A stretch of DNA of 64,000 bases, taken from Calditrichota bacterium. Lineage in GTDB: Bacteria; CLD3. Made by a program: the position numbers and the translations under genes. Location of the stretch: assembly GCA_008501735.1 (NCBI GenBank), contig QQUF01000005.1, positions 1 through 64,000 on the forward strand, written 5' to 3'. The notes below the pieces were generated by a model that ran no database searches, was not told the DNA's origin, and saw nothing but the letters and a program-made list of their open reading frames with translations. Below, piece by piece: positions 25,363 to 34,952 of the stretch (position 1 is the stretch's first letter; every line of letters begins with the position of its first letter).

Positions 25363-26736
25363 TTAATCAACACTTCTCGAAATACCATAAGTTTTCATCT
25401 TTTTATGTAAGTTTGTTCTTTCGATTCCAAGAATTTTCGATGCCTGTGAAATGTTCCAATCTGACTTTTCTAAAGTCGCCAAAATGTAGTCTTTTTCAAC
25501 TTTATTCTTCAAATCTTTTAATGAAGGTTCGTCGTCTAAAATCGGAGAAAATGAAGTTTGCGAAGTGTTTGCAGAGTTTGTGTGAATGTTTAAATCTGAA
25601 AGTCTGATAATTCCATTTGAATTGTCAACCATTACGACCAAACGCTCAACAACATTTTCCAATTCACGAACATTGCCTTTCCATTCGGCATTTGAAAGCT
25701 CGTTTACAACTTCTTCCGAAAATACTTTGACCTGTGTACCATTTTCTTCTGCATATTTTTCTGCAAAAAATTTGATGAGTAACGGAATGTCTTCTTTTCG
25801 TTCTCTTAAAGGAGGAAGGAAAATTGGAACAACATTCAAACGAAAATAAAGGTCTTCTCTAAACTTTCCTTCTTTGCATTCTTGTTGCAAATTTTTGTTT
25901 GTTGCGGCAATGACTCTTACGTCAACTTTTTCGATTTTTTCGCTACCGACTTTTTGAATTTCGCCTTCTTGCAAAACTCTAAGGACTTTTGCTTGAACTT
26001 TCAAACTCATATCACCGATTTCGTCAAGGAAAATTGTTCCGCCATTTGCAGCACTAAATTTGCCTTCTGTTTCACGAATCGAACCAGTGTAAGCTCCTTT
26101 AGTTGAACCGAAAAGTTCAGACTCAATTAAATTTTCGGGGATTGCGGCACAGTTTACTTTGACAAAAGGATTGTTTGAAATTTGGCTTTTTGAGTGAATA
26201 GCTTTTGCAATTAATTCTTTTCCCGTTCCGCTTTCACCCAAAACTAAAACTCGCGATTTCGTAGGAGCTACTTTGTTAATTTGGATTTGAATGCTTTGCA
26301 TTCCTTGACTTATGCCAATCATTTCCAAATTACCAACAGTGCTTTTTAGATTTTGGTTTTCTTTAATTAAATTAAATCTTTCGAGAGCGTGTTCTGCGAC
26401 GAGTAGGACTTTTTCCTTTGTAAAAGGTTTTTCAATGAAATCGTAAGCACCAAGTTTTGTGGATTCGACAGCGTGTTCGATTGTTCCGTGACCAGAAATC
26501 ATAACAACAGAACATTCAGGGTAGAGTTCTTTAATCTTTTGTAACGCCTCAATTCCGCTCATTCCACCCATTTTAATGTCTAAAAAAATTAAGTTTGGAA
26601 TTTCTTGAGTCAAAATTTCTAACGCTTCTTCACCTGATTCTGCTAAAAGAACATTGTTTCCTTGTCCTAAAAAAATCATTTGAAGAGAACGCCTGATATT
26701 TTTTTCGTCGTCAACAATTAAAATTTTTGGCTTCAT
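25363..26736 (-). CDS. NtrC-family sigma-54-dependent response regulator
   Basis: 457 aa, three domains: receiver (about 3-118, phosphoacceptor Asp in LIFLDIKMGG), AAA+ sigma-54 interaction domain (about 135-375, Walker A GESGTGKE, Walker B IFLDEIGDM) and a Fis-type helix-turn-helix (about 415-455, WNISQASKILGIERTNLHKKM). The GAFTGA loop that contacts sigma-54 reads GAYTGS. The cognate kinase may be the hybrid kinase two genes upstream (27516-29153), with clpP and its terminator between them; this pairing is a guess. Confidence 0.93.
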   Translation of the reverse strand: MKPKILIVDDEKNIRRSLQMIFLGQGNNVLLAESGEEALEILTQEIPNLIFLDIKMGGMSGIEALQKIKELYPECSVVMISGHGTIEHAVESTKLGAYDFIEKPFTKEKVLLVAEHALERFNLIKENQNLKSTVGNLEMIGISQGMQSIQIQINKVAPTKSRVLVLGESGTGKELIAKAIHSKSQISNNPFVKVNCAAIPENLIESELFGSTKGAYTGSIRETEGKFSAANGGTIFLDEIGDMSLKVQAKVLRVLQEGEIQKVGSEKIEKVDVRVIAATNKNLQQECKEGKFREDLYFRLNVVPIFLPPLRERKEDIPLLIKFFAEKYAEENGTQVKVFSEEVVNELSNAEWKGNVRELENVVERLVVMVDNSNGIIRLSDLNIHTNSANTSQTSFSPILDDEPSLKDLKNKVEKDYILATLEKSDWNISQASKILGIERTNLHKKMKTYGISRSVD

Positions 26737-26760
26737 TTTTAGAGTCTTTTTAAAAGAAAA

Positions 26761-26788
26761 AAAGTCTTCACTAAAAAGTAAAGACTTT
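26761..26788 (-). terminator. clpP terminator
   Basis: Read on the minus strand: AAAGTCTT, loop, AAGACTTT, then TTTTTC. It separates clpP from the regulator gene, so the latter probably has its own promoter. Confidence 0.8.
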
Positions 26789-26810
26789 GGTAGAAATTTG
26801 TTTTTAAAAT

Positions 26811-27425
26811 TTAGGCAATGTCGCTTCGGTTAGTAATAATTTTGTCAATCAAACCGTATTCGATAGATTCTTCAGGGCTTAACCAATAATCTCTTTCAGT
26901 GTCATCAACAACTCTTTCCATTGACTGACCTGTGTGAGTTGAAATTATTTGATTAATCTTTTCTTTAGCCATCATAATTTCATTTGCAGCAATTTCGAGG
27001 TCAGAAGCTTGACCATAAATTTGTCCGTGAACGCTTGGTTGGTGAATTAAAAGACGAGAGTTAGGAAAAGCAAATCGCTGACCTTTTTCACCACCAAGAA
27101 GAATGATAATTGCAATACTTGCACAAAGCCCTGCAGCAACTGTTCTTACTTTTGGTTGAACGAAATTCATTGTGTCAAAAATTGAAAATCCAGAAAAGAT
27201 TTCTCCTCCTGGTGAATTTATGAAAACAGTAATTTCTTTTTCTGGGTCTTCTTGTTCTAAAAACAATAATTGAGCATTTACTTCTTTTGCCAATTTGCTG
27301 TCAACCGCATCATTAATAGTAATGACTCTACTTTTTAATAATCTGTAATAAGGACTTTCGGGTGATTTTGATTTGTCTTTTGAGTTATTTTCGTCGTCGT
27401 TGTTAAAAATTTCAAATTTTGACAT
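26811..27425 (-). CDS. clpP: ATP-dependent Clp protease proteolytic subunit
   Basis: Serine protease barrel of the Clp complex, 204 aa. Oxyanion/strand region FINSPGGEIFSGFSIFD (about 67-83), catalytic Ser in GLCASIA (about 97-103), His in LLIHQP (about 125-130) and Asp in ERDYWLSPEE (about 176). The usual AAS before Ser is CAS. No clpX or tig next to it. An N-terminal acidic/lysine tail of about 25 residues precedes the fold. Confidence 0.95.
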   Translation of the reverse strand: MSKFEIFNNDDENNSKDKSKSPESPYYRLLKSRVITINDAVDSKLAKEVNAQLLFLEQEDPEKEITVFINSPGGEIFSGFSIFDTMNFVQPKVRTVAAGLCASIAIIILLGGEKGQRFAFPNSRLLIHQPSVHGQIYGQASDLEIAANEIMMAKEKINQIISTHTGQSMERVVDDTERDYWLSPEESIEYGLIDKIITNRSDIA

Positions 27426-27515
27426 TTTTTTCCTTTTTGTAAAACTAATTTCAAATTAAGGGCAAAATATAGATTTTTCCGATGCTTTTTCAAAATATAA
27501 AAAGTAAGTATTAAA

Positions 27516-29153
27516 CTATTCTAATGAAGTTTTAATGGCTTTCAATAATTCTCGCATATTATAAGGTTTAAAAAGGAATTTAGAACCTTTTTCCATTGAT
27601 AAATTTAATTTAAGATTTTCAGTCGTGTGTCCACTTGTAAATAAAATTTTAGAATTTGGCCTGAATGTCTGAATCTGTTTTCGTAGCTCTAAACCACTTT
27701 TCTTAGGTAGAACAATATCTGCAAAGATTAAATCAATTTTGTTAATATTTTGTAAAAATATTACAAGAGCTTCTTCTGCACTTTTTGCTTCTAAAGTTTT
27801 ATATCCATTTTCGGTAAGAATAATTTTTGCAATTTCTCTCACTTCGCTTTCATCTTCAACAATCAAAATTAATTCACCTTTTCCTTGAAAATCTTTAAAA
27901 ATGTAATTTTCGGATTTTGTAACCTTTGTGGTTAAAACTAAACTTGGAAAATAGATATTAAATTTTGTACCTTTATTTTTACTTGATATTACATTTACCC
28001 AACCATCGTGTTGTTTGATAATTCCATAAACAACTGATAATCCTAAACCTGTCCCATTTCCACTTTGTTTGGTTGAGAAAAATGGCTCAAAAATCTTTAG
28101 AGTAGTTTCCTCATCCATTCCAATTCCATTATCTTCGATTGAAAGACAAACGAATTCACCAGCTCTAGAATAAGGTATTTGAGAAGTTAGCTCCTTTGTC
28201 ACAGAAACATTTTTGGTTTGAATTGTAATTTTACCACCATTTGGAAGTGCATCTTTTGAATTCACTAGAAGTTGTAAAATTATTTGTTCAATTTGATTTT
28301 GGTCAGCTCGAATTTGTTTGATGTTAAAATCATAAATTGTGTTAATGAAAATGTTATTTCCAATAATTCTTTGGAAAAATTTTTCCATATTTACAATTGT
28401 CAAATTCAAATCGAAAACATCTTGAATTAAAATTTGCTTCCTACTAAATGCTAAAAGTTGTTCTGTCAGGTCATTTGCTTTTTTTGATGCAGATTGAATT
28501 TCAGATATTTTAATTAAAAGCTCTTTGCTTTCATTTAATTCTTTAGCTAGAACATCACTATTACCTAAAATTGTTGTTAAAAGATTTTTAAAGTCGTGAG
28601 CAATTCCTCCTGCTAAATCTCCAATTGCCTCTAATTTTTGAGATTGAAATAATTGTTTCTCTATCTTTCTTTTCTCAAAATTTTCCTTAAGTAATTCTTG
28701 ATTAATTCGTTTTAGCTTTGCAGTTCTTTTTTCAACGAGTTCCTCGAGCTGTTCGTGATATTTTTTAATAGATTCTGCTGATTCGACTTTTTGAGTAATG
28801 TCAGTTAAAAAAACTGTTAATCCAATTATTTCACTGTTTCTATTTTTAACAGGATTGTAAGTATTTTCAAAAAATAGACGGTTCGGAGGCTCTCCATATT
28901 TTTCTATAAGAGTAAACCGTTCACCAAGTAATGCCCTATCAAAATTTTTTTTAGCTTTTTTTCTATCTTCAATAATCTTAATTATTTTAAGCATATTCAT
29001 TCCAACTTCAATTTCAACACCCCAAATTTTATGAATTGTATCTTTGTGGTTTTGATTAAAAGCTAAGTACTCATAATTTTTGTTAAGTGCAAAAATTACA
29101 ATGTTTTTTGGGCTTTCGATTATTGCGGAAAGTAAATTTGTAGAATCTTTCAT
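27516..29153 (-). CDS. Hybrid sensor histidine kinase with PAS and receiver domains
   Basis: 545 aa, soluble (no membrane helix). PAS fold (about 10-120, with [10 protein letters not shown] at its end), coiled coil (about 125-170), dimerisation/phosphoacceptor domain with His in [12 protein letters not shown] (about 181-192), HATPase (N box [14 protein letters not shown] boxes EDNGIGMD and [14 protein letters not shown]), and a C-terminal receiver with Asp in [11 protein letters not shown] (about 476). It probably senses a cytosolic signal through PAS. Divergent from the ATP-grasp gene at 29297 with a 143-bp shared promoter region. Confidence 0.93.
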   Translation of the reverse strand: MKDSTNLLSAIIESPKNIVIFALNKNYEYLAFNQNHKDTIHKIWGVEIEVGMNMLKIIKIIEDRKKAKKNFDRALLGERFTLIEKYGEPPNRLFFENTYNPVKNRNSEIIGLTVFLTDITQKVESAESIKKYHEQLEELVEKRTAKLKRINQELLKENFEKRKIEKQLFQSQKLEAIGDLAGGIAHDFKNLLTTILGNSDVLAKELNESKELLIKISEIQSASKKANDLTEQLLAFSRKQILIQDVFDLNLTIVNMEKFFQRIIGNNIFINTIYDFNIKQIRADQNQIEQIILQLLVNSKDALPNGGKITIQTKNVSVTKELTSQIPYSRAGEFVCLSIEDNGIGMDEETTLKIFEPFFSTKQSGNGTGLGLSVVYGIIKQHDGWVNVISSKNKGTKFNIYFPSLVLTTKVTKSENYIFKDFQGKGELILIVEDESEVREIAKIILTENGYKTLEAKSAEEALVIFLQNINKIDLIFADIVLPKKSGLELRKQIQTFRPNSKILFTSGHTTENLKLNLSMEKGSKFLFKPYNMRELLKAIKTSLE

Positions 29154-29296
29154 TTCAATATTTTTTTATTTTCAAAAGATAAGTGAGAAAATTAATTTAA
29201 TAAAATAAATTTGATTTAATATTTTTTGTATTGAATTTCCTATATTCTACTTTTATTTAGAATAAAAGTAAAATTTTAGTAGAAATAGTAGTTTTA

Positions 29297-30448
29297 ATGT
29301 CAAATTCAAATAGTATTTTCCAAATATTAATTGTTGTTTTTGATGATATGATAGGTCTTTCTAGATTACCTAAGACTCTCAAAAAATCGAATTGTGAAGT
29401 AACATTAATTTCTCCACCTGACCTACTTGTAACGAAATCAAAATACATTTCCAGTCGAATAGTTACTCCTAAAGATATCACAAAAACAGTCGAGACTTTG
29501 AAAGAACATTTGAATGAGAATTCTCAGAAATACGATTTTGTAATAGTAGGAGATGAATCATTATTAGGAGAATTTACTAAACTCAGAAATGAAGATTGGT
29601 TGAGAAAAGTGATTCCTGTTCCTGATATTGAAAAATTAGAAATTGTTAATTCTAAATTTAGATTTATTGAAGAAGCACAAAAAATTAACCTTATGATTCC
29701 TTTTGCTCACTTGTGTAAATCTTTAAAGGAAGTAAAAGAATATGCAACAAAAATTGGTTTCCCTTTAGTTATCAAAGAGGAAGTAAGTACTTGTGGGCAA
29801 GGTGTAAGAATTGTAAAATCAGAAGAAGAATTAGAAAAATTTTATTATCAACTCAAAGCTAGGACAGATATTTTAATACAAGAATTTGTTGATGGAAGAG
29901 TCGGAACAACAGAAGTTTTTTTCAACAAAGGTGTTCCAATTTGTTGGTTTTCTTCATTCAGCTTAGTTTGTTTACCGAGTGTTACAGGAATGTCTTGTAT
30001 GCGTGAAATTGGGGATTTTCCAGAAATTGAAAACCTTTTAAAGGGAGTCGGAAAACTAACAGGGTTTTCTGGTTTTGGTGGAATTGACTGGATTTTAGAT
30101 TCTAAGGATACTTATTTAAAATTGATAGAATTTAACCCGAGACCGACTCCTGCTTATCATTTCGGAGAAATTGCAGAAGTAAATTTTTCCAAAGCTCTTA
30201 GACAAACGCTTGAAAAACAGGAAACTCAAATACAAAGACCATATTTACCGCCAAGAACCAAAGATAGATTTTTATACTTATTTCCTCAAGATGTTCACAG
30301 AATTCTGAACGATAGAAAAATTATAAAATTGTTCCGTTGGATTCCTTTTAAAAAAACATCAAAGGATTTGCCATTAGATGATTTAGGTTTACTAATAACT
30401 CATTTATGGCGAATTTTAAAGCTTGGTTACAATATTTTGAAAAAGTAA
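29297..30448 (+). CDS. ATP-grasp ligase-like protein
   Basis: 383 aa. N-terminal Rossmann-like pre-ATP-grasp part (about 8-110), then the ATP-grasp fold: LVIKEEVSTCGQGVRIV (about 157-173), LIQEFVDGRVGTTEVF (about 194) and LIEFNPRPTPAYHF (about 275-288), the metal-binding Glu/Asn motif. Such enzymes activate a carboxylate as an acyl phosphate and join it to an amine. The C-terminal ~70 residues are basic. Substrate unknown. The next gene, 42 bp on, is an amino-acid decarboxylase-fold enzyme, so a two-step small-molecule route is possible. Confidence 0.8.
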   Translation: MSNSNSIFQILIVVFDDMIGLSRLPKTLKKSNCEVTLISPPDLLVTKSKYISSRIVTPKDITKTVETLKEHLNENSQKYDFVIVGDESLLGEFTKLRNEDWLRKVIPVPDIEKLEIVNSKFRFIEEAQKINLMIPFAHLCKSLKEVKEYATKIGFPLVIKEEVSTCGQGVRIVKSEEELEKFYYQLKARTDILIQEFVDGRVGTTEVFFNKGVPICWFSSFSLVCLPSVTGMSCMREIGDFPEIENLLKGVGKLTGFSGFGGIDWILDSKDTYLKLIEFNPRPTPAYHFGEIAEVNFSKALRQTLEKQETQIQRPYLPPRTKDRFLYLFPQDVHRILNDRKIIKLFRWIPFKKTSKDLPLDDLGLLITHLWRILKLGYNILKK

Positions 30449-30490
30449 AGTCAATTTAGTAGGATAGATTTTTAATAAAAAAGTAGCAAA

Positions 30491-31891
30491 ATGATTAAAA
30501 CAGGACTTAAAACAAAACTTAAAAGTTTTATTGAAGACAGGCAAAAAGAAAAGATTGAAGATTTTGGGCATCTTAATCCAAGTTTATGGAATTTGAAATT
30601 GGCTGATGGAGAATTGAGAACGAATAATTTTTCGTTTTCAGAAATTGAAAAAAGTTATGGCTCACCTCTTTTTATTGTTGATGAAACAAAAGTTCGTGAA
30701 AATGCAAAAATCTTCTTAAATGAGTTTCAAAAGCAAATTCCTGAAATCGAAACATTCTTTTCTTACAAAACAAATTCTGTTCCCGGAATGCTTAAAATTT
30801 TTCATAGTGAAGGATTCGGTGCAGAAGTTACTTCCGAATACGAACTTTGGCTTGCCCAAAAACTTGGAGTAAAACCTGAAAAAATAATTTTTGATGGAAG
30901 AGCAAAGTCAGTTGCAAGTCTTGAAAATGCAGTTAACTCTCAAATTCGCCTCATAAATATTGATACTTTCGAAGAGATTGAAAGATTAAAATCCGTAACT
31001 GAAAAACTTGGAAAATCAATTGATGTTGGAATCAGAATTCAAACTGGTGAAGGTTGGAAAGGACAATTTGGATTTTCAATCGCTAAAAATGAAGCCTTTG
31101 AAGCTGTAAAGAAAATCTCAGAAACAAAAAATCTCAATTTTATTGCTTTACATTTTCATCTTGGAACTCTTATAAAAAGGCTAAGTAAATACACAGTTGC
31201 TTTAGATTCTGCATTTTCATTTGCAGTTTCTTTGAAAGAAAAGTTAGGATTAGAAGTTAAAATTTTTGACATTGGAGGAGGTTATGGTGTTCCAACTGTG
31301 AAGCAAGTGTTGAATTCTGAGCAAGAACTTTCTGATAGAATAGGTGTTCCAGTTTTTCCACCTCAAGACGTAAATTTTCCTTCTTACAAAGATTTTGCCA
31401 ATGCAATTGGAGAAAAAAATCGAGAGCTTTCTAACAAATTTAGTTTTGCTCCCAAATTCTTTTGTGAGCCAGGTAGAATAGTAGCAAGTTCTGCACAAAG
31501 TTTGCTTTTGAAAGTTGTAGAAATCAAAGAACGTTCAGATTCCCCAACAATTGCAATTATGAATGGCGGAATGAACATTGCAAGTCCACTTCGAGGTGAG
31601 TACAAAGAAGCCTTTGCAGTAAATAAAATGGAAGAAACGGAAAGAATTAACTACAAAATTGTCGGTCCAACTTGTAACCCTGGTGATACACTTTATCCTG
31701 CAAAGTTTTTTCCAAAACTCAATGTTGGTGATTTGGTTCTAGTTGTTGATGCAGGAGCATATTTTACTTCTTACTCAAATAGTTTTTGTTTCCCAAAACC
31801 TGCGATAATTGTTGTGAATGACAAAAAACACTACCTTTCACGTAAAGCAGAAACATTCGATTACATTAACCAAAACGATTTAGAGTTTTAA
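30491..31891 (+). CDS. Fold-type III PLP-dependent decarboxylase (LysA/ornithine decarboxylase-like)
   Basis: 466 aa, PLP enzyme of the alanine racemase fold. PLP Lys in FFSYKTNSVPGML (about 94), HFHLGTL (about 227) and the glycine-rich FDIGGGYG (about 259) that holds the phosphate, CEPGRIVAS (about 326), and the active-site Cys in GPTCNPGDTL (about 397). Family members decarboxylate meso-DAP, ornithine or acyl-carrier-linked amino acids. It has an N-terminal extension of about 50 residues compared with short LysA. Pairing with the ATP-grasp gene rather than other lysine genes argues for a specialised substrate; LysA itself is not excluded. Confidence 0.82.
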   Translation: MIKTGLKTKLKSFIEDRQKEKIEDFGHLNPSLWNLKLADGELRTNNFSFSEIEKSYGSPLFIVDETKVRENAKIFLNEFQKQIPEIETFFSYKTNSVPGMLKIFHSEGFGAEVTSEYELWLAQKLGVKPEKIIFDGRAKSVASLENAVNSQIRLINIDTFEEIERLKSVTEKLGKSIDVGIRIQTGEGWKGQFGFSIAKNEAFEAVKKISETKNLNFIALHFHLGTLIKRLSKYTVALDSAFSFAVSLKEKLGLEVKIFDIGGGYGVPTVKQVLNSEQELSDRIGVPVFPPQDVNFPSYKDFANAIGEKNRELSNKFSFAPKFFCEPGRIVASSAQSLLLKVVEIKERSDSPTIAIMNGGMNIASPLRGEYKEAFAVNKMEETERINYKIVGPTCNPGDTLYPAKFFPKLNVGDLVLVVDAGAYFTSYSNSFCFPKPAIIVVNDKKHYLSRKAETFDYINQNDLEF

Positions 31892-32560
31892 TTCATTCTG
31901 AATTGGAAAGATGACAGAAGGATTGTCGTTAGCAGGAGAGTTAATTGAACTTGAAACTTGAAATGCTTTCATTTTTTCTGACTGAAAAGGCTGGAGAAAA
32001 CCGTTAAGTTCATTTGTCGTAAGTGAATTGTCTAACCAATCTTTTTCAATTTCTCTTGGCAAAATAACAGGCATTCGATTGTGAATTCCAGACATTAATT
32101 CATTTGGCTCGGTTGTAATTACTGTAAAACTTTTGATGAATTCGCCGCTTGGACTTTTCCAATTTTCCCAAAGTCCTGCAATGGCAAAAGGTTCTTCATT
32201 TTTAAGAGTAATTCTCATTGGAATTTTATTTTTACCAACTCTTTTCCACTCATAAAATCCGTCAGCTAAAACTAAACAACGTCTGTTTGTATAGGCATTT
32301 TTAAAACTTGGTTTTTCAGTAAGAGTTTCACCTCGTGCGTTGATTAATTTATTTCCGATTTTGATGTCTTTTGCCCAAAATGGAATCAAACCCCAACGGA
32401 AAAGATGAATTTCACTTGGATTTAGATTTGTGATAACTGGAAGATTTTGCGTCGGAGCAGCATTAAATCTTGGAAAAAGTGTTTCTTGTTCTGGAATAAT
32501 TACACCGAATCTTTTCTTTAAAATTTCTTCTTCAACAATAATTGAAAATCTACCGCACAT
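31880..32560 (-). CDS. SRAP domain protein (SOS response-associated, YedK/HMCES family)
   Basis: Forms a covalent crosslink with abasic sites in single-stranded DNA, protecting them. About 226 aa. The start is placed at 32560 so that the protein begins MCGRFS, because Cys2 is the catalytic residue after Met removal; an upstream ATG would add MEQK and block it. Other conserved residues: NARGET (Asn near 75), GFYEW (Glu near 105) and GIHNRMPVIL (His near 160). The last 12 bp overlap the end of the convergent decarboxylase gene. Confidence 0.93.
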   Translation of the reverse strand: MCGRFSIIVEEEILKKRFGVIIPEQETLFPRFNAAPTQNLPVITNLNPSEIHLFRWGLIPFWAKDIKIGNKLINARGETLTEKPSFKNAYTNRRCLVLADGFYEWKRVGKNKIPMRITLKNEEPFAIAGLWENWKSPSGEFIKSFTVITTEPNELMSGIHNRMPVILPREIEKDWLDNSLTTNELNGFLQPFQSEKMKAFQVSSSINSPANDNPSVIFPIQNELKL

Positions 32561-32653
32561 CTTTTGCTCCAAATTTTTTGTGTTTCCGAAAGTTTTATCT
32601 TTAATTTATTGACTTTAAAATAATTCACAAAATTATTTAAATGGAATTTAAAA

Positions 32654-33106
32654 ATGGAAATAAAAATTAAAAAAGCCACACAGGAAGATTCAAAAATTGT
32701 AATTCGGTTTTTAAAGGAGTTGTATTTAGAATTGGGTGAAGAAAAGGAGTCAATTGAATATTTAGACGAGGAATTTCTTTCCGATTTTTTTGCAACTGAA
32801 ACAACTAAAATATTTTTAGCGTTTTTCAATGAAATCCAAGTTGGGATAATTACTCTCACTGAATCACAAGCAATTTACACAGGTGGAAAATTTGGCTTAA
32901 TTGATGAACTATTTGTTTTACCTGAATTTCGTTCAATTCAAATTGGTCAGAAATTATTAGATTTTATTAAAGAAATTGGCAAACAGAATAATTGGAAAAG
33001 AATTGATGTTACAGCTCCTTCAGATTCAAAATTTGAAAGAACTGTCAATTTTTACAAAAGAAATGGCTTCGTTTTTACAGGTCCCAAATTAAAATTTAAG
33101 GTTTAA
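32654..33106 (+). CDS. GNAT family N-acetyltransferase
   Basis: 150 aa. Conserved A motif EFRSIQIGQKLLDFI (about 95-109) after DELFVLP, and a C-terminal FYKRNGF typical of GNATs. The substrate is unknown. It is 3 bp before the VOC gene, so they are co-transcribed. Confidence 0.85.
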   Translation: MEIKIKKATQEDSKIVIRFLKELYLELGEEKESIEYLDEEFLSDFFATETTKIFLAFFNEIQVGIITLTESQAIYTGGKFGLIDELFVLPEFRSIQIGQKLLDFIKEIGKQNNWKRIDVTAPSDSKFERTVNFYKRNGFVFTGPKLKFKV

Positions 33107-33109
33107 AAA

Positions 33110-33484
33110 ATGATTTTTAGAGTGGCAAGGCATACAAACGATTTTGAACCAATAATTAATTTCTACAATGAAATTCTCGGTTTGGAAATTCTTGGAAATT
33201 TTAAAAACCATAATGGTTATGATGGTATTTTCTTTGGTAAAGAAGGTTTAGATTGGCATTTGGAATTCACAAAATCCGAAACTAAAGCAGAACACAAATT
33301 TGACGATGACGATTTGTTGGTTTTTTATCCTAAGACAAAAGAAGAATTTGAAAAAATTATGAAAAATATTGAGTTAAATAGAATTGAAAAAATCTCACCA
33401 AAAAATCCCTATTGGAAGGAAAATGGTATTTTAATTTCTGACCCTGACGGATTCAAAGTAGTAATTTGTAAACAAGGATACTAG
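33110..33484 (+). CDS. VOC family (glyoxalase/bleomycin resistance-like) protein
   Basis: 124 aa, one VOC module. Pattern: RHTNDFEPIINFYNEILGLEILG at the start, LDWHLEFT in the middle and ISDPDGFKVVI at the end, the order of beta-alpha-beta-beta-beta repeats. Metal ligands may be His (near 7) and Glu. Function (isomerase, dioxygenase or drug binding) cannot be told. Confidence 0.83.
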   Translation: MIFRVARHTNDFEPIINFYNEILGLEILGNFKNHNGYDGIFFGKEGLDWHLEFTKSETKAEHKFDDDDLLVFYPKTKEEFEKIMKNIELNRIEKISPKNPYWKENGILISDPDGFKVVICKQGY

Positions 33485-33504
33485 TAATAAAATGGGAAAA
33501 AGGA

Positions 33505-33957
33505 TTGAAAAATATATTTGACAAAAAAGTAACGAATGAAATGGTTGAACGCATTGGCAAACTTCAGCCAAACTCAAAAGCTGTTTGGGGAAAAATGAAT
33601 ATTGCGCAAATGTTAGCTCATTGCAATGTTAGTTACGAATTGGTTTACGAGAATAAAATACCCAAACCAAGCGGAATCAAAAAGCTATTCCTAAAATTTG
33701 TGATTAAGCCTTTTGTGGTCGGAGAAAAGCCTTTTCGCAAAAATGGCAAAACTGCACCTGAATTTTTAATGGTTGATAAAAAAGATTTTGAATTTGAAAA
33801 GAAGAGATTGGTAGATTTTTTGTATAAAACACAAGAACTTGGAGAAGGGCACTTTCATAACAAAGAGTCTCATTCTTTCGGTGTTTTAACAAAAACAGAG
33901 TGGAATAATTTGTTTTATAAACATCTTGACCACCATTTACAACAATTTGGAGTTTAG
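33505..33957 (+). CDS. DUF1569 / DinB-like protein
   Basis: 150 aa, predicted four-helix bundle. WGKMNIAQMLAHCNVSYEL (about 29-47) and the C-terminal HLDHHLQQFGV (about 140-150) are characteristic; the histidines could bind a metal as in DinB/YfiT proteins. Start is TTG at 33505 following the VOC gene by 20 bp. Role unknown, possibly thiol-dependent transfer. Confidence 0.8.
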   Translation: MKNIFDKKVTNEMVERIGKLQPNSKAVWGKMNIAQMLAHCNVSYELVYENKIPKPSGIKKLFLKFVIKPFVVGEKPFRKNGKTAPEFLMVDKKDFEFEKKRLVDFLYKTQELGEGHFHNKESHSFGVLTKTEWNNLFYKHLDHHLQQFGV

Positions 33958-33961
33958 TGTT

Positions 33962-34789
33962 TTGAAAAATTATTTGTCAAAAAAACTAGATTGGCGAACA
34001 GCAGAAGTCACTTTTACTTACAGCGAAGTTTCACTTTGGTCTTCTCAATTTGGTAACTTAATGTTCGAGCATTTGCCGATTTCTAAGTTTAAAAATGTTC
34101 TTGATATTGGCTTTGGGGCAGGATTTCCACTTTTGGAAATTGCTCAAAGGTTTGGTAAAAACTCTAAAGTTTATGGAATTGACCCTTGGACAGAAGCAGT
34201 AAAAATTGCACGTAAAAAAGCTAAAATCTTGGGAATTGAAAATGTTGAAATTTTGGAATCAGATGCTTCAAATTTAGATTTTGAAAATGATTTTTTTGAT
34301 TTAGCTGTTTGCAATTTGGGAATTAATAATTTTGAAAATCCTGAAAAAGTGATGTCAGAAGTCCAGAGAACTTTAAAGCCAAATGCAAAATTTTGCACTA
34401 CTTCAAATCTTAGTGGTTCTTTTGAAGAGTTTTACCAAGTTTATGGTGAAACACTAAAAGAACTTGGTCTTGGGCATTTACAAAGTAAACTTGAAGAACA
34501 GAAAGCACATAGAGGAACAATTGAATCTTTTACAGAATTATTTGATAAAGCCGGATTGAAAATTACTAAAAAAGTCGAAGACAAATTCCACTGGAGATTC
34601 GCCGACGGAACTTCCCTTTTAAATTATGCATTTGTTTTAATTGGTTTTCTTGAAGGTTGGCGAGGAATTATAGAACCTGAAATTGAAGAGCAGGTTTTTG
34701 AAAAATTAGAATCAAATCTTAATAAACTGGCAGAGTCTAAAAGTGAATTGAGATTAACAATCCCAATGGTTTATTTTGAGTGTGAATAG
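33962..34789 (+). CDS. SAM-dependent methyltransferase
   Basis: About 275 aa, class I Rossmann methyltransferase. Motif I is VLDIGFGAGFPLLEIA (about 34-49), followed by VYGIDPW and the LAVCNLGINN (motif IV-like) strand. The TTG at 33962 lies just past the preceding stop; an in-frame TTG at 33926 would overlap that gene by 32 bp and is less likely. Substrate is unknown. Last of four tightly spaced genes (32654-34789). Confidence 0.85.
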   Translation: MKNYLSKKLDWRTAEVTFTYSEVSLWSSQFGNLMFEHLPISKFKNVLDIGFGAGFPLLEIAQRFGKNSKVYGIDPWTEAVKIARKKAKILGIENVEILESDASNLDFENDFFDLAVCNLGINNFENPEKVMSEVQRTLKPNAKFCTTSNLSGSFEEFYQVYGETLKELGLGHLQSKLEEQKAHRGTIESFTELFDKAGLKITKKVEDKFHWRFADGTSLLNYAFVLIGFLEGWRGIIEPEIEEQVFEKLESNLNKLAESKSELRLTIPMVYFECE

Positions 34790-34801
34790 TTTTAACAAAA
34801 G

Positions 34802-34830
34802 CCAATTTCCAAAAATTGAAAATTGGTTTA
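34802..34830 (+). terminator. Putative terminator after the methyltransferase gene
   Basis: CCAATTTC ... GAAAATTGG with a bulge, followed by TTTAAAT. Weak but well placed at the end of the four-gene run. Confidence 0.5.
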
Positions 34831-34952
34831 AATGAAAAGAGAATAAATTTATTAAACCCAACCAAACCTTAGTACGGTGAAATCAAATTTTAGGTAAGAA
34901 TTACATATTTTCTGTTGGTATTGTATGCAAATTGTATTTTTCGGGCTTTTAA

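Noticed and set aside
34855-34925. ACCCAAC ... GTTGGTA near the VOC gene as an attC-like site
   Set aside because: The right box does not fit GTTRRRY and no inner stem pairs.
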